DNA of 32,176 nucleotides from NCBI GenBank assembly GCA_008931825.1, contig QXVZ01001992.1, forward strand, positions 1 through 32,176, read 5' to 3'. The notes beneath the pieces were generated by a model, which worked only from the letters and a program-made list of their open reading frames with translations, had not been told where the DNA came from and did no database searches. The translations under genes were made by a program, and so were the position numbers. Source of the stretch: Phallusia fumigata. Its lineage: Eukaryota; Chordata; Ascidiacea; Phlebobranchia; Ascidiidae. Below, piece by piece: positions 8,301-16,976 of the stretch (the stretch's first letter is position 1; the number at the start of each line of letters is the position of its first letter).

Positions 8301-11016
8301 TACTCTTACTTTGAGTTGTGTTGGAAATTACATTGGTAATGTTACAGCACAATGTTTAGCTGATGGCAACTGGAGCATTATATCTTACAATTGCATTGGT
8401 AGTAAATATATTTGTTGAGAATTTGCCAACCACCCAAATTTTTTTTACTGCTTTTTATTGACTTTGTGCAGGAACATGTGAGCAAAGCATGATTCCTTTG
8501 GATGTATCACTTAACAATAACCTGACTGGTGTTTCACGCGTTGGTGAGTCTGTCGTTGTTCCTTGCAACACTAGTTACACTGGTATGCAACTACAAATTG
8601 CATCAGTCCTGGCACATGGACACCAACAAATTGTTCAGGTGATTAAATGTGAATGTGGTTACACACTTTTTCGCAGATGAATACACATTGCATTTTATAT
8701 TGGTTAGCTGTTTGTATGGTGTCTGCCATGGCCATTGGAAATGAGAAATACTGCTCAACAACTGGCAGTTCTATAAACATCACTGAAGAAATGCCAGATA
8801 CTGTAAAATGTTGTGTAATTCCTGGTCGAACTGCATTAGCCAATTGTTCACACTTGGGTGTCTTAACTGTGTCATTGGATTGTTCAGGTATTCATGTGGC
8901 AAACCAGAGCTTGCATTTAACAGTTTGGTGCTTGCATTGTATTCATTGTAATTGTCGACAAACCTGTTTAAATATTTAAAGGTTTAGTTGAAACACTAAA
9001 GCTGTTATAAATACTTATATGTTCTTGACATGTTACTTGTGTCCAATGAAATGAGGTGATATTGTAGTGAGAACCTTAGTAATTATGGGTCCCCTTCCAC
9101 GAAGGGGACACATATTGTGTTTACTCTGTTTTTTTTCTGTCTAACGCGAGTTTGTTCCCATGGTTTGGTCATGAAGGAGTTTGTCCAAATTTCTTTAAAT
9201 TTTCACACATGATAGATGTGCATCTAAAGTTGTGCACTGTCAACTTTTTACCCCAGTTAACCCATTGGTTCACCCACAGACCCCCAAAATGTAAATTTTT
9301 TAAAACGGCAATATTTAACAAAGTAAGTTACCTTGAAGTTTTCCATTTTGAGTCGTTCAAATTTCTTTGTATTTTCACAAGTGATAGATGGGTATCTGAA
9401 GTTGTGCACTGACAAATTTTTACCACTGTTCACCCATAAGTTCACCCACAGACCCCCAAAACGTAAAAATTTTTTCTTTAATTTGGATTCACCATTTTTT
9501 TATGTTTTAACCCCAAACATTAAGTTTTTTGTTTACATGCCTTTACTTCAGACATACTAGTCCAAATGCATTAAAATTTAAGACAGGGATAAGTAGGGTG
9601 CTTCTTATATGTTGTTTAAAATTTTAGCCTGATTGGTCAAGAGAATATAACAGAATTTGAGGCGGTTTTGCCTCAAATTTAAACGACCTGACGTAAGGGA
9701 GTGATAGACGATTTTACAACTCAAACGGCGCAGCACTTACAGTTGGTCACAGACTGCTACTCTACACATAAACAGGTGCTTATTTGGTCCGGCAAGGCGG
9801 CCGTTTCGCTGATTAAACTTAAGCGGCGATGACCTCAGTACGTTTGCTGTTTTGCGATGTAGAAGAGAGTGCAGCACAGCAATTTGTTGATTTGTTCGTA
9901 CATGCAACACCTCCCAACATGTATAAAGAGATTATCACTTTTGTGACAGACGAATCCCAGTTGATACTACACCACTGCTTTATGTGATTGTGAAGTGTTA
10001 AATAAATGCGTTTGCTTAATAACACTGCAAAAGATAATACCTTACAATAACTTTCCTCTCATTTACAGCTGTACCCCCTTGTACAGTAGCATGTAAGCTT
10101 ATATTTGGTTCGTCAAAAAGCACAATGTTGTTGTTAGATTTATAGCGCATTGCTGAAACCGCATTGGAAAGGGCTGTTTGTGCGGTTTGCTATTGGTTAG
10201 TGTACTGTGAGGTTTCATTCATGCTTTTGACATTGAGATTGAAAATGACATGATGAAATGATTTAGTTAAATTATAAGTGGAAATCTTTACTTTTTGTTT
10301 AAATTTGTTAAACTGATTTTTAAACGGATCATGTCCTAAAAATATCACTTCTATTCAGAAATTGCATGTGTGTGGGGACCCATATGTTTAGACTAGCAGA
10401 AACAAACATGTTATAAAATGTGAGGAAAAGAGGGACCCAATATATTTCGGGTATTGAATATATTTATTCAATGTAACAAAGAAAAAGGTACATGTGGAGA
10501 ACATCATTTTGAGGTGGTAGTGTATGTGGAATAAAAATATGGAGAATGTCACCTCTCTAGTATGTAAATGGGTATCGATGCTTATATCCAGCTGTGGGGA
10601 CAACGTCACAGTGGTTTGTCACAGGCGCTGTGCCCTAAAATGACTAATTACCGTTTTTGTGTGTGGTCACCACCTGTGTTTAACAGTTATTCATTATACT
10701 TTGTCACTACAGTTCTTTATTTTTGCCTTACGCAGTTACATTTATCAAGAGATCCAAGCATTATTTAAGCTACCGACGCCTGACATAATGAAATACTTGT
10801 ACCATAATATGTGATTTAGTGTAAAAACCATTTAATTTTATTGATAACCAGTGTGTTTGAGGAAACAAAACACTCATGCTATTTTGTATTTTTTTAGCAA
10901 CTTCACTGAATGGAGGCATCATTGCCCTGATTGTGATATTATGTCTAGCTGTTGTTGGTGCTGCTGTTGGGGTTGGCTATTTATACAAAGCAGAGAAGGC
11001 ATGCTTCGCACATTAA
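2309..11016 (+). CDS. Gene 1: Ig/CCP (sushi) domain transmembrane receptor, multi-exon, with a frameshifted CCP exon
   Basis: Proposed exons are 2309-2378, 3629-3744, 4095-4186 (uncertain), 5937-6104, 8225-8398, 8472-8638, 8708-8887, 10069-10092 and 10898-11016. The product would be a type I membrane protein with a signal peptide, an Ig-like N-terminal part, four CCP modules, a short stalk, one transmembrane helix and a roughly 12-residue tail (YLYKAEKACFAH). CCP modules bind proteins, as in complement receptors, adhesion molecules and allorecognition receptors. The exons from 5937 onward are symmetrical phase 1-1, the usual exon-shuffling pattern for CCPs. Exon 8472-8638 is 167 nt, one short of the 168 needed, and changes frame internally, so this allele would end early at TAA 8774-8776. 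The join between 3744 and 5937 is not solved, because the phase-2 end at 4186 does not match the phase-1 start at 5937. A Ciona vCRL1-like gene is possible but unproven. Confidence 0.7.
2424..3590. repeat. Interspersed repeat, copy 1 (in gene 1 intron 1)
   Basis: Two tandem sub-units (about 2450-2750 and 2755-3060) share the TTTGTTCCCAYRTTTTGGTC, CACAYGATAGATGGGTATCT, AAGTTGTGCACTG and CACCCACAGGCCYCCAAAA segments. A tail at about 3250-3575 carries ACATGTGGGGAACA and CACCACCTCTCTAGT. The same segments recur at 4454-5125 and 9090-10560. The 110-residue ORF at 3256-3588 lies wholly in the repeat tail and is not regarded as a gene. Confidence 0.8.
3629..3744 (+). CDS. Gene 1 exon 2, candidate first half of an Ig-like domain
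   Basis: The acceptor TTTGTATTTAG| at 3628 gives a phase-1 start that matches exon 1. The reading contains QVKPNTTQ, a beta-strand-like GSTIEFSFTYV and IDFYVAES, with one N-glycosylation site (NTT). A perfect GTAAGT donor follows at 3745 in phase 0. A phase-0 intron inside an Ig-type fold also occurs twice in gene 2. The first-strand cysteine of a classical Ig domain is absent. Confidence 0.5.
4009..4087. repeat. 39-bp direct duplication across a single N (4048)
   Basis: Positions 4009-4047 and 4049-4087 are near-identical, with two mismatches, and meet exactly at the N. This is best read as unmerged overlapping contig ends. Confidence 0.85.
4095..4186 (+). CDS. Gene 1 candidate exon 3, cysteine-containing continuation
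   Basis: The acceptor TTTTCACAG| is followed by a frame open only in phase 0, matching exon 2. It reads RAYRCMYSLISN and then ASCFNTFDSSY, and ends at AAG|GTATTT in phase 2. The YRCMYS segment resembles an Ig F strand. No phase-2 exon was found to continue it before 5937. The sequence just upstream is duplicated across the N at 4048, so this part of the assembly may be faulty or an exon may be missing. Confidence 0.35.
4454..5125. repeat. Interspersed repeat copy 2, itself duplicated across an N (4804)
   Basis: The block starts right after the N at 4454 with the palindrome CCCCTTCCATGAAGGGGAC. It contains the same internal segments as copy 1 and ends with CCCCACCTCTCTA near 5120. Within it, 4590-4803 and 4805-5058 are two diverged versions of the same stretch abutting the N. 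The right version has an internal duplication of ATCATGTTATAAAATTCCA and a short insertion near 5001-5025. Confidence 0.75.
5550..5839. repeat. 145-bp direct duplication across a single N (5695)
   Basis: Positions 5550-5694 and 5696-5839 both run from GAAATGACGTTGTTG to GAGACAACCGAAT with only small indels and a few substitutions. They join exactly at the N. Confidence 0.9.
5937..6104 (+). CDS. Gene 1 CCP exon A
   Basis: This 168-nt exon is phase 1-1 (CAACAG| acceptor, A|GTAGGT donor) and encodes 56 residues. The CCP pattern is clear: Cys near the start (CTALTGPE), Cys-2 in TFTCAATYRG, Cys-3 in GICQANATW with the conserved Trp, and Cys-4 in SSICTK. An extra pair, CGFGC, lies between Cys-1 and Cys-2, giving six cysteines. 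Three NxS/T sites are visible (NST, NAT, NIT). Confidence 0.85.
6200..6560. repeat. Diverged intronic repeat, two tandem units
   Basis: Two units beginning GCAGCTTGTCCA (near 6203 and 6359) each contain GAAACTTT(T/C)AC and GCTGGTAGATAT, then TAGCCCC and TAAAGGG or TGAAATGGG. A related stretch lies at about 7380-7590. The segments resemble those in the 2424-3060 repeat and seem to be older relatives. Although each unit starts with an acceptor-like site and a TGT codon, no CCP pattern follows. Confidence 0.55.
7161..7204. mobile_element. Right end of a hAT-type MITE
   Basis: The segment GGGGTCACGACCCCAGG followed by TTGGGAACCACTG matches the common hAT terminal pattern CAGTGGTTCCCAA read in reverse. 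No matching left end with a target duplication was found upstream, so the element is truncated or its left end has decayed. Confidence 0.5.
8225..8398 (+). CDS. Gene 1 CCP exon B
   Basis: This 174-nt phase 1-1 exon (TTTCAG| acceptor, G|GTAGTA donor) encodes a textbook four-cysteine CCP. It starts at ICNNIDIKP, has Cys-2 in LTLSCVGNYIG, Cys-3 in AQCLADGNW with the Trp, and Cys-4 in SYNCIG. It has three NxS/T sites (NSS, NVT, NWS). Confidence 0.9.
8472..8638 (+). CDS. Gene 1 CCP exon C with a one-base deletion
   Basis: The exon opens in phase 1 as GTCEQSMIPLD and has Cys-2 in VVVPCNTSYTG. After about 8583 the CCP signature continues only in another frame: TNC, PGTW, TPTNCS, then a phase-1 donor at 8639. 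The exon is 167 nt, where 168 would keep both frame and phase. The missing base lies near GG|TAT at 8582-8586, where one more T would give the expected Gly-Tyr. As written, translation shifts and meets TAA at 8774-8776 in the next exon. This may be a null allele, a natural polymorphism or a sequencing error. Confidence 0.8.
8708..8887 (+). CDS. Gene 1 CCP-like exon D
   Basis: The acceptor TTGGTTAG| and donor G|GTATTC give a 180-nt phase 1-1 exon. The intron before it is only 69 nt. The product begins AVCMVSAMAIG and has cysteines in KYCST, VKCCVIP, LANCSH and SLDCSG. The spacing fits a CCP with two extra cysteines. The conserved Trp before the last cysteine is replaced (VLTVSLDC), so the module is divergent. 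Confidence 0.7.
9090..10560. repeat. Interspersed repeat, copy 3 (intron before the gene 1 stalk and TM exons)
   Basis: It begins with the palindrome CCCCTTCCACGAAGGGGAC at 9090 and contains two tandem sub-units (about 9120-9345 and 9346-9540) like copy 1. The GGGAGTGATAGACGATTT segment near 9698 parallels 3250. The tail with ACATGTGGAGAACATCATTTT and CACCTCTCTAGT lies at 10490-10560. The gene 1 micro-exon at 10069 lies between repeat parts, so the copy is interrupted or composite. Confidence 0.65.
10069..10092 (+). CDS. Gene 1 micro-exon, stalk
   Basis: A good acceptor (TCATTTACAG|) and a donor T|GTAAGC bound a 24-nt phase 1-1 micro-exon reading AVPPCTVA. It is a proline/cysteine-containing link between the last CCP and the membrane segment. 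The call rests on splice sites and phase only. Confidence 0.5.
10898..11016 (+). CDS. Gene 1 last coding exon, transmembrane helix and short tail
   Basis: After TTTTTTTAG| the phase-1 frame reads SLNGG, then a hydrophobic helix (IIALIVILCLAVVGAAVGVG), then YLYKAEKACFAH and TAA at 11014-11016. The lysines after the helix agree with an inside-positive type I topology. The tail has one tyrosine and one cysteine and no recognisable signalling motif, unlike gene 2. Confidence 0.8.
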
Positions 11017-11200
11017 CAGAAAGTGTTTTTATTGCTATTGCTTTGCATACTATTACATCAATTTTACTTCAGCTATCTCAGTTTTATTTTCTGAAAGTGC
11101 ATCAAAATTCCAAAGTATATGCAAACTGTTACAGGCAAAATATATGTTGCACTTACCATTTGTGTTCAAAAATTTTAATTTTTTTAAACCTTGTGTAATT

Positions 11201-11674
11201 TTACTCTTGAAGTGCAATGAAATTTCGTAACAGCATCACTGTATTATGTCTTGTTTCTTGCCAAAAAATATAGCAAGTTTCTATTTAGCAGTTATTATAT
11301 TTCAAAATATTCTTTTACACAGATGTTTGTTATGTACATAGCACAATATAATTTATGCACATCAAAAAAGTACTGGTATTTTGCTTCAGTATTTGTTTAT
11401 ATTTATCACCAGTTTTCTGTTTAAATGTGTATTTTTTACTCTCCAAGTGCAATGAAATTTCGTTACAGCATCACTGTATTTGTTTCTTGCCAAAAAATAT
11501 TGCAAGTTTCTATTTAGCAGTTATTATATTTCAAAATAAGCTTTTACGTAGATGTTTATTATGTACTAGGCACAATATAATTTATGGACATCAAAAAAGT
11601 ACTGGTATTTTGCTTCACTATTTGACGTATTTGTTTGTATTTATCACCAGTTTTCTGTTAAAATGTGTTTTTTT
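11201..11674. repeat. Tandem duplication, about 235-bp period, downstream of gene 1
   Basis: Units at 11201-11435 and 11436-11674 each contain AGTGCAATGAAATTTCGT, CTTGCCAAAAAATAT, GCAAGTTTCTATTTAGCAG, ACATCAAAAAAGTACTGG and TATCACCAGTTTTCTGT. A third unit starts (TTACTCTTACG) and stops. It begins about 185 bp after the gene 1 stop, so it may lie in the 3' UTR. No AATAAA is seen close to the stop. Confidence 0.9.
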
Positions 11675-11699
11675 TTACTCTTACGCAATTTATAGCGAA

Positions 11700-13472
11700 T
11701 AGCTATTAGTAGTGTTTTATTTGCAGTGTCACCACACTGTTTTTCATCACAGGCATAGCTCAATAACTTTATAATATACTTAAGAGACAAGTTGCACTTT
11801 GTACGATAGTTTTCAACCAATACCCTTGGCCTTTAAAAGTGATGATTATGTGGAAAATTGATTTGGTTGTGTCAGTTCAACATATAGTACATCTGAAAAA
11901 ACTAGTAAATCATATTTCGATGAGTCATACATACTTTGTGCAATGATTTTTCTCGTCAATTCTTGCCAGCCTAAGTTTGTTGCTGTAAATTTTCCATGTT
12001 TTTGTGATATATTTATATTTACACCACGTAAAAATGTTCTTGTTGTAAATGCACACATTACATAACTGTTCATGCTCCCTAAGTGCATTTTTCCATACCT
12101 TATTACGTTACAACTTTATTGCTTCCTGTCGACTATAATACCTGATGGGATAAAGTGTTTATTTGCATCCTCCTACTCACATTGATCTGTCAGTTTTGTA
12201 ACCAGTTTTTGCCATCAATCATAAACGGATGACATTTATGTTAATGTAGAAATGCAATCATGAAATAAGCATGCAAGTTTTAATTTGTTAAACATATTAT
12301 TTACATATTTGATTATTTTGCATTGTATTGATACAGATTTACATGTTAGTAAAAGGAAAATTTAACAACATGTAAATCCAATACTTACATTTTAAATGCA
12401 AAACGTCAGCTCTTTGTGACATGTTTGTTGTCGGTGGCAGACACTAATCATATATTTCCATTACCTGGATTTTTTACAAAGTGACTGATTACAAAAACCC
12501 ATTGTGTGTTTTTGCCAAACGGAAAAACTTTTTATTCAGCAAACAATACAACAGTTAATAAAACCTTTGCGCTGCATAGAGGCCATTTACGTTAAATTGT
12601 AGGTTTTAATTCGCTGCACTGAGATTTTCCTATTTGGTGCGAGTGTTTTCCAGTTAGAGCTCGCTAACGCGATTTGCTGATATCGGCGTTGTGCAGTTGG
12701 GTTGATAAACTTGGTGGCACCCACTTAGGGATGTACTCGTGGGTGTAGCCAAGGGGAAGCAAAAAGGGCCATGTCCCCTTCCCATAAAAAGTATAAATTG
12801 TACATAAAGTTAGTTTACCTCAGGATAAAATCTTTTAGTTTTACATTATGTAGTTTACCCTTGGAAATATTTGGCCCTTCCAAAATTTTGGTCTGGCCTC
12901 GCTATTGGATGTAGCTCCGCTCCGGCACTTCCACAAGTAAGTGATGGTTCTTTGGAATCGAAAAAAGAAATAGTAGTAGACAGAGAGCTCCGGCACTGAT
13001 AAATTTGCGCCTACATCCCGCCCGGACGAATGCTGGTGCTCGAAGACCCGTCTACTTTTGAGTTAGTTAACAAACTAAAAAAACATAATGTTAGCCGAAT
13101 GTTTGTTCTAATATTCGACTGGAAAGCACGGTTGTAAAAAGTCTTGATATACTGTCGAATCTGTTTGTTTCAATCCATTACTGCTGTGGGCGCCTTTTCT
13201 TTCAAAAAACTCAAATTTTTGCTTGTTACAAACAAAACTGTCTCCTTTTACTTGCCGAGCACAGACCAACTTCGTGTTGTGAACATGTAAGATACATTGC
13301 TCCCATGCATTAGGTTTAGTTTGTACAATTTAAATTGGTAGAGAATTGTAGCTATAACTAAAACAAAAGCTGCAATCAACTGTGTAACGTTAAATGTTTT
13401 GAACCGCCGATGAATAAAGGGAGCGGATCATGGGAAAACGAGCTGTAGTTGCTCCGTCGTTATGATACGTTT
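11700..13472. other. Intergenic, no gene seen
   Basis: AT-rich sequence without convincing exons on either strand. At about 12726-12920 there is a degenerate repeat-like patch with GTGTAGCCAAGGGG, CATGTCCCCTTCCC and GTAGCTCCGCTCCGGCAC, probably an old transposon fragment of unknown class. Confidence 0.5.
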
Positions 13473-13480
13473 GAGTCACG

Positions 13481-13812
13481 CAGAGCCGGATTAAGCCCTT
13501 TAGGTGTCCTAAGTACTTGGTGCCCCGCACAGTGGTGGCTGTTGACTGATGAGCAGGTGGGCGGCGAGCCAAACAAACTTGATCAGCTCACGGGGGAATC
13601 ACGAGGAAGCTCGCTTCTAGTAGAGGCATTTTTAAGCCTATGTTTGCAAGTATTACATTCATACCGGACGCATTATCATGTGGAAAAATTCGACTTGGCC
13701 GTGCATTTAAATACATGGACATCACTGCAAATTCGGTTACGTAAAATTTTATTGTACTCCCTTCCCTTAATGTCCTTGATGCTTATTTTGGTTAACGGTT
13801 AATCCAGCCCTG
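13481..13812. mobile_element. hAT-type MITE, 332 bp
   Basis: The left end CAGAGCCGGATTAA and the reverse complement of the right end (CAGGGCTGGATTAA) form 14-bp terminal inverted repeats with two mismatches. The flanking 8-mers GAGTCACG (13473-13480) and ATGTCACG (13813-13820) agree at six of eight positions, as expected for an old 8-bp hAT target duplication. No transposase is encoded, so the open frames through it are chance. Confidence 0.75.
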
Positions 13813-13820
13813 ATGTCACG

Positions 13821-14500
13821 TCAGTGGAATCAGCCGAAGGGGTCAATATTTTGGCCGAAAAACTAATCGGGTAGCTTGTCGTGTAGTATTCCTAACCTGT
13901 CATGCAAGTTTACGGCCATTATTAGACATGTAGAGTATAGTGGTTTTAATTAAAACAGCATATAGCAGCATCCAACAAAATTTGGCTCCTAAATAATTTG
14001 AAATCAACCGAAGGTGCTACACCACACTTGGCCAAAGAAGGCAGTACCACCTGTGTTTTACTAAGTTGTGCGTTCCACGTACCTGCAAAGGGCGTACCGT
14101 AACACCGTGTCGTATCTTTTAATGATTTTGCTACCATCCATGGTTGTCAGTGTAAAATTCGGCAAACGTTGGTTGAACATACAATCATGCTTGATTAGGT
14201 GTGCGACCAAAAAGATACAGTAACAAAAATCTTATCTTTTCAATCGCTGATGTTTTATAAGAGAGTTGCGTGATTACTAAACGCTTGCACTGAAATTGTT
14301 GTCCATTTACTAGCAGTTCCTAAAATCAGACACCAAAATTATTGACATTGTTAGCTCAGTTTTGTTTTGTTTCAAGCGGGTGTTGTCTGTGAAAACAACA
14401 GTCCGAAACAGAATATTGGTTGTGGAGTCAAACTAGTATTGGGCAGTAAGGAAAACTAGCTCAAAACGGTTCCCCTTATACAAGATTTCCAGTATTTATA
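13821..14500. other. Intergenic, no gene seen
   Basis: No splice-bounded coding pattern, RNA or repeat was recognised here on either strand. Confidence 0.4.
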
Positions 14501-14558
14501 AAAAAAACACGATGGGTCCCTAACACATTCGAAAGTTTCAAAATATATTGCATTTCTG

Positions 14559-14601
14559 AGCTGCAGACAGTTTCGACCTGTGAGGTCTCATCAGTGCAGC
14601 T
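14559..14601 (-). ncRNA. Minimal type I hammerhead ribozyme
   Basis: Read on the minus strand, this gives all conserved hammerhead parts in order. Stem I is AGCUGCA pairing perfectly with UGCAGCU (7 bp). Then come CUGAUGA, stem II (GACCU/AGGUC, 5 bp, loop CAC), GAAA, and a very short stem III region (CUG) ending in UC, the cleavage site next to stem I. Every core nucleotide known to be needed is present. Stem III is too short to fold alone. The ACUGU segment is nearly self-complementary, so dimer formation is possible, as reported for hammerheads of Penelope-like elements and retrozymes. No neighbouring second copy or reverse transcriptase is seen. A hairpin (TTGGCTA/TAGCCAA) lies at 14622-14638. 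Confidence 0.8.
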
Positions 14602-14621
14602 GAAGACAGGACATTGGCCGC

Positions 14622-14638
14622 TTGGCTAGTGTAGCCAA
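14622..14638. other. Short perfect hairpin beside the ribozyme
   Basis: TTGGCTA-GTG-TAGCCAA is a perfect 7-bp stem with a 3-nt loop, 20 bp from the hammerhead. It may be part of the same mobile unit or chance. Confidence 0.4.
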
Positions 14639-14884
14639 TTGCATTTCGTTTACAGTTTTCTACAGCAACTTGACGACTATACGAAAACTATATCCTACAT
14701 TAGGTTCGCAATATTCTTACACCTTGAACAGTTTTAAATTCTCGTTTTGAACAGGGTTTTGTTTTTAGGCCTTTAGCGCAACTCAAAGGTTCCGAAACAA
14801 AGAATGCGTGGTTGTTTGCGCTCCTCTGGGAAATTTAAGTGGTTTGTAAAAAAAACGATTTAAACGTTTACGGATATCCAGCGC

Positions 14885-14952
14885 GGCAGAGCGGTTAGTA
14901 AAATACTCGTTGTAATTCATTTTCACGATCCTTTAGCGTTGTGGTTCCAAGC
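14885..14952 (+). repeat. tRNA-like A box and B box pair (possible SINE head)
   Basis: GGCAGAGCGG (14885-14894) fits the A-box pattern RGYNNANNGG. GGTTCCAAGC (14943-14952) is close to the B-box GGTTCGANNC. The spacing of about 50 nt suits a tRNA-derived SINE. No full cloverleaf can be drawn, so this is not called a tRNA gene. Confidence 0.3.
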
Positions 14953-14962
14953 TTTTTGTGTT

Positions 14963-15335
14963 GGCGTACGCCTTGAAGGCAACGCACTGTCGCCGCGTAC
15001 AGGCTGATTTACACCTGATGCGTTTAACGGCTTGCGGTACGGTTTTTGATCTCGCGGCAAGCAGCGCGGCACTTACACCAGCCGGGACCAAAGTCTATCT
15101 ATCAGACATAAAACACTTTGGCCGTGTCTGATAGATAAACTGTGGCGTACGCCTTGGAGGCAACGCACTGTCGCCGCGTACCACCCCACTCTTAAGCGGG
15201 ATTCACACCAGACGCGGTTGACGGTGACGGCTGGCGTTGCGTAGCGGCTGCGGTTGTGCGCGGATTTTACGCGTGACGGTTGAAGCGGACGGGACTTCAC
15301 ACCAGCAGGTTGCGGCAACGCGGCGGCAAATCATT
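14963..15335. repeat. GC-rich duplicated repeat with CACACCAG-type motifs
   Basis: A 38-bp segment (GGCGTACGCCTT...CGCCGCGTAC) occurs at 14963-15000 and 15144-15181 with one mismatch. Each copy is followed by a GATTYACACC(T/A)GA(T/C)GCG stretch. Other matches are CTTACACCAGCCGGG (15071) and CTTCACACCAGCAGG (15295). The motif style resembles non-autonomous PIF/Harbinger ends in animals, but no clean terminal repeats or 3-bp target duplication were defined. GC content is much higher than in the surroundings. Confidence 0.5.
15092..15141. other. Long hairpin, 17-bp arms
   Basis: AGTCTATCTATCAGACA at 15092-15108 pairs with TGTCTGATAGATAAACT at 15125-15141, with one G-T type mismatch and a 16-nt loop. 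It sits between the two 38-bp GC-rich copies, so it may be the centre or the joined ends of a mobile element. Confidence 0.7.
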
Positions 15336-15611
15336 TTTATTGGCAAGAAAACTAAGTCAATGTGCTTGCCAATTTGAGTGTCTTTGCGTCGATAAATCGT
15401 TGATAGGGAATTTAAGTTGGTACTACTTTGACACAAAGCAGAAATTTGACACAAATTCATTGTAACAATACAATTTGGACAATAACTTTCTTTTCTAAAT
15501 TTCTAATAAACATTCAAGAAACTATCAATCTACAAACGAAACACCTAAACTACCAGAAATTAATCACAACAAGCCGAATATCCTACGAACACGACGTTTT
15601 GCACCCAGAAA

Positions 15612-15750
15612 GCTAGAGGACCGTAAACAAATTCCGATTAATTTTTATCCGCTAGGGTGCGCTAGAGGACCGTAAACGAAATGCAATTCATTTTTTGTTA
15701 TCCGTTAGAGTGCGCTGGAGCATCGTAAACAAACTACAACGAATTTTTAC
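15612..15750. repeat. Approximately 50-bp tandem repeat, 2.7 copies
   Basis: Units start at 15612, 15661 and 15714 with GCT(A/G)GAG(G/C)A(C/T)CGTAAAC, and the first two end in TTATCCG(C/T)TAG(G/A)GTGC. The third is partial. Confidence 0.85.
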
Positions 15751-16976
15751 ACTTTTTGTGGATGCTTATCTTCGATCATCACTGTAAGTTGTGACTATAT
15801 TGGCAGTATTAGGAAACGCGATTTTAAAAAATCTTCTTTCACTTGCTATTTGTAAATAATAGCATCCTAATTATTTTCGGTATGTGTGAGGTATGTTTGT
15901 TATGCATTGTTTCTTATGTTAAACGATGATGTTTCCGTTAGATAAAAGATTGCAGCAACGTGATACAATTAACGTAATGAACGATTTCAAAACGGCTGTG
16001 CGAAACTAAATTTTTATTATTTAGCCCCAAAACACGCCGAAATGAATGGGGTACAAGACTTAAATCAGAATCGCCACTAGTGTGTAAATTCTTATGTTTA
16101 TTATCCAAAACTAATTACATTTATGGCTGAATATCGAATTAGGGTAGATTATGGTGAAGTAGGGGGGCATTGCTAGGGATGCTTTTCTCGACACAATTAA
16201 ACAGAACTTAGGCTTTTCGGCTGTTGGAAATTAGGCTAAGGGCGTTTTACTAGCATTTCATACATTAGCACGAATTACCCAACGTTCCCACCCGTATATT
16301 ACGCACAACTAACACAGAGGTTATTTTTGCACAACGTTAGTAATTGCGCGGTTTGGATGTTCAGCAATTAACTGCAGTCAAACACACGTGTAAAAATATA
16401 AACTTGTGACAGTGTATCGACTTAATTTGTTTGTTGATTTTGTGCATGCGTAATTCAATAGCAAACATACACATGCAAACTTAATGTATAAAACACGTCG
16501 TAGATGTTTATACCGGGAAGGTACTGTTTTGTACCAAATGTGCTGTCGTTGCAAACAGTATGGAATAGAATATTAAATTCTAGGCTGTGAACAGCAACAT
16601 GTAAAACTCGGAAATATGTGTAAGATTGCAACATAAACTATTTCTAGACAAATGGTTGAAAGCCAAGGAGCTAATCAAAACCCAAAGTAACGCAACTTAT
16701 TGTCCCGAAACGTAACTTTTTGTCTAAACTGTTTTTGTGTAAAGCTGGTGTGCAAATGTACAGTTAAGTTAGTAGAAATGCATTTAAGTCATCGAAACAA
16801 TGCAAATTAACGTTCTTAACTAAAGTATACACACCCCATCTGCGAGAGTGCTTTGCCTACTTAACGACCCCACCAAATAAAGAATGACTTATTAAACTTT
16901 ATTGTTAGATACACATTTGCATCTGCTACTTGTATGGTCACATTGTGTTCGCTTTTTCACCTTTCGTGATTCAATA
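15751..16976. other. Region upstream of gene 2, no gene seen
   Basis: No exon, RNA or repeat is recognised. If gene 2 starts at 17186, its promoter should lie near the right end of this stretch or in 16977-17185. No convincing TATA box was found there. Confidence 0.4.

Noticed and set aside
13449..13802. 117-residue ORF
   Set aside because: It mostly covers the hAT MITE at 13481-13812 and has no domain.
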